This document shows positions 15,411-16,488 of a stretch of 16,488 bases of DNA, one piece after another; the stretch's first letter is position 1, and every line of letters starts with the position of its first letter. The notes under the pieces were generated by a model. That model was given only the letters and a program-made list of their open reading frames with translations. It was not told the DNA's origin and made no database searches. The stretch lies in NCBI GenBank assembly GCA_027621335.1, contig JAQCAN010000026.1, forward strand, positions 1 to 16,488. Direction: 5' to 3'. The position numbers and the translations under genes were made by a program. This DNA is from Bacteroidota bacterium. Its GTDB lineage: Bacteria > Bacteroidota > Bacteroidia > Flavobacteriales_D > JABDKJ01.

Positions 15411-16488
15411 TTACTTCTCAATGACCATGCTCCTGGTCACTCGGCTGTTACCTGAGAAAATAGAATACTGGTAAACCCCAGTGCTGTACCCAGCAAGGTC
15501 AAGCTCAATGACATGCTGTCCAGGGGCTAGGTTTCCATAACGCTGCTCAAAGACTACGCGTCCTGCAGCATCCATCACTTGGAAGTTGACGTCCAGGTTG
15601 CGCTCAAGTTGATATTGGATGGTCGTGAAGCCATTAGCAGGATTAGGCATGTTCTGCCCTAGGGTCACACCCTCTAATTCTGCTACTTCTTCGATTCCTG
15701 TGGGGTCACCGTCTACGACCAATCTCACTGCTGGAGTTCCTCCATCACCGAACCAGAAGGATTCTTGGTTACCAGTAAGCGCTACGACCCGCGTTGAGAA
15801 ATCAGTATCACTGTTGCTCTCGCCAAGACAAGTCAACTCGAATGGAGAGGTCTCGGCATCCAGAATGACACAAACGAAATAGATCTTATCGGTCAATAGC
15901 TCCAACTCATCCTCGAACTCGATGTAGGTCTCAACGCTATTGGCGATACTAGGCGAGATATCCGCTGCAGTGATCTCATAGAACGCAGAAACTGAACCGA
16001 ATCCTGCATCGGCTATTGGGTTGATCTCAGCTGGTGAATCGACCTCATAGAGACGGACCTCCACTTCAAATTCCTCATCCGTGTTCGGACCAAAACGGAC
16101 CAATACACCGTTAGCCACAGAACCTTCATTAGGCACGGTATAGAAGTTACCGAAACCGAAACGTTCGAATGAACCACTCGTAAGGACAGGACGATACTCT
16201 ATGTCCAGCTCATTCTGGTCATCATGTCCATAGGTGTAGTTCGTGTACTCTATGGATTTAGTCAAGGTATTGTTGGCTGGACTGGCATCTTCATTCGGAG
16301 TGATAACCGTTACTTCAATGGTGTACTCGCCAGTTTCGGAAGGAACGAAGCCTGTATCCAGATAGACGGTGTCACTGATCTGAGGACAAGCCAATGCGTT
16401 AGCATTGGCCGGAATGTCAAATGGAGCCGTCTCATAGCTGAAGATGGATGTACCTCCTTCATCCAATATCTGCACATCTATGACTGCA
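15411..16488 (-). CDS. Secreted protein with T9SS type-A sorting domain, 5' incomplete
   Basis: The frame is open through the right edge, so the N-terminus and signal peptide lie outside the window; at least 358 residues are present. The visible N-terminal part resembles a CARDB/Ig-like fold (TGEYTIEVTVITPNEDASPA, then NNTLTKSI, the usual 'ANNT' ending). A middle acidic beta-rich domain follows (FERFGFGNFYTVPNEGSVAN, VEVRLYEVDSPAEINPIADA, KIYFVCVILDAE), of a kind seen in Bacteroidota secreted proteins. The C-terminus is a clear sorting domain: LGQNMPNPANGFTTIQYQL, FQVMDAAGRVVFEQRYG, GQHVIELDLAGYSTGVYQYS and terminal RSMVIEK. T9SS substrates are exported through the outer membrane and released or anchored after this domain is cleaved. 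No catalytic domain is visible in the part present. The stop is TAA at 15411-15413, close to the bidirectional terminator. Confidence 0.92.
   Translation of the reverse strand, partial: AVIDVQILDEGGTSIFSYETAPFDIPANANALACPQISDTVYLDTGFVPSETGEYTIEVTVITPNEDASPANNTLTKSIEYTNYTYGHDDQNELDIEYRPVLTSGSFERFGFGNFYTVPNEGSVANGVLVRFGPNTDEEFEVEVRLYEVDSPAEINPIADAGFGSVSAFYEITAADISPSIANSVETYIEFEDELELLTDKIYFVCVILDAETSPFELTCLGESNSDTDFSTRVVALTGNQESFWFGDGGTPAVRLVVDGDPTGIEEVAELEGVTLGQNMPNPANGFTTIQYQLERNLDVNFQVMDAAGRVVFEQRYGNLAPGQHVIELDLAGYSTGVYQYSIFSGNSRVTRSMVIEK

Noticed and set aside
1..16488. CRISPR array, tRNA or rRNA genes, insertion sequences, phage or defence genes
   Set aside because: I looked for repeated spacers, cloverleaf-like segments, transposase motifs and inverted-repeat ends and saw none. 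All large open frames fit ordinary chromosomal families.

Overview
This 16.5 kb window comes from a Bacteroidota chromosome, most likely from the Flavobacteriales or a nearby order. The signs are a SusC/SusD pair, two proteins with type IX secretion (T9SS) C-terminal sorting domains, several lipoproteins with the invariant cysteine at residue 22, non-TK1 deoxynucleoside kinases, and TAnnTTTG-type -7 boxes just upstream of several starts. Base composition looks intermediate by eye (mid-to-upper 40s % GC). I see no tRNA, rRNA, CRISPR array, insertion sequence or phage gene.

Layout. (1) 1-4013: the 3' part of a susC-like TonB-dependent transporter, then a susD-like lipoprotein gene, closed by a strong intrinsic terminator. 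No glycan-degrading enzyme follows. (2) 4081-5138: a lipoprotein with two fasciclin (FAS1) domains, ended by a terminator shared with the convergent gene. (3) 5164-7818, minus strand: a broken outer-membrane beta-barrel gene and a TPR lipoprotein with an OmpA-like segment, each with a -7 box. (4) 7865-8979, minus strand: folK overlapping a deoxynucleoside kinase gene by ATGA. (5) 9062-10864, plus strand: sppA, transcribed divergently from folK. (6) 10868-12219, minus strand: a frameshifted Kelch/T9SS protein. (7) 12250-15240, plus strand: a GH3-family acyl-adenylating enzyme, an ATGA-overlapping exported propeller-like protein, and a second deoxynucleoside kinase. (8) 15411 to the right edge, minus strand: a second T9SS-sorted surface protein, 5' incomplete.

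How the genes work together. The exported proteins cover glycan import (SusCD) and cell-surface or envelope functions (FAS1, beta-barrel, TPR/OmpA-like, Kelch, T9SS cargo). The cytoplasmic genes cover folate synthesis (folK) and deoxynucleoside salvage (two kinases), with SppA clearing membrane-bound signal peptides. This is mostly ordinary core genome. I do not see a convincing new multi-gene system.

The most notable direct observation is that three genes carry reading-frame lesions although the coding signal continues on both sides. susC has one in-frame TAG at 1200. The beta-barrel gene has two opposite one-base shifts near 5442 and 5345 that cancel. The Kelch gene has one shift near 11209-11216, just before its sorting domain. 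Either the consensus sequence contains errors, or surface-protein genes here are decaying or switching; the sequence alone cannot decide. Every stretch longer than 300 bases is covered by a gene once these broken genes are read as single units.
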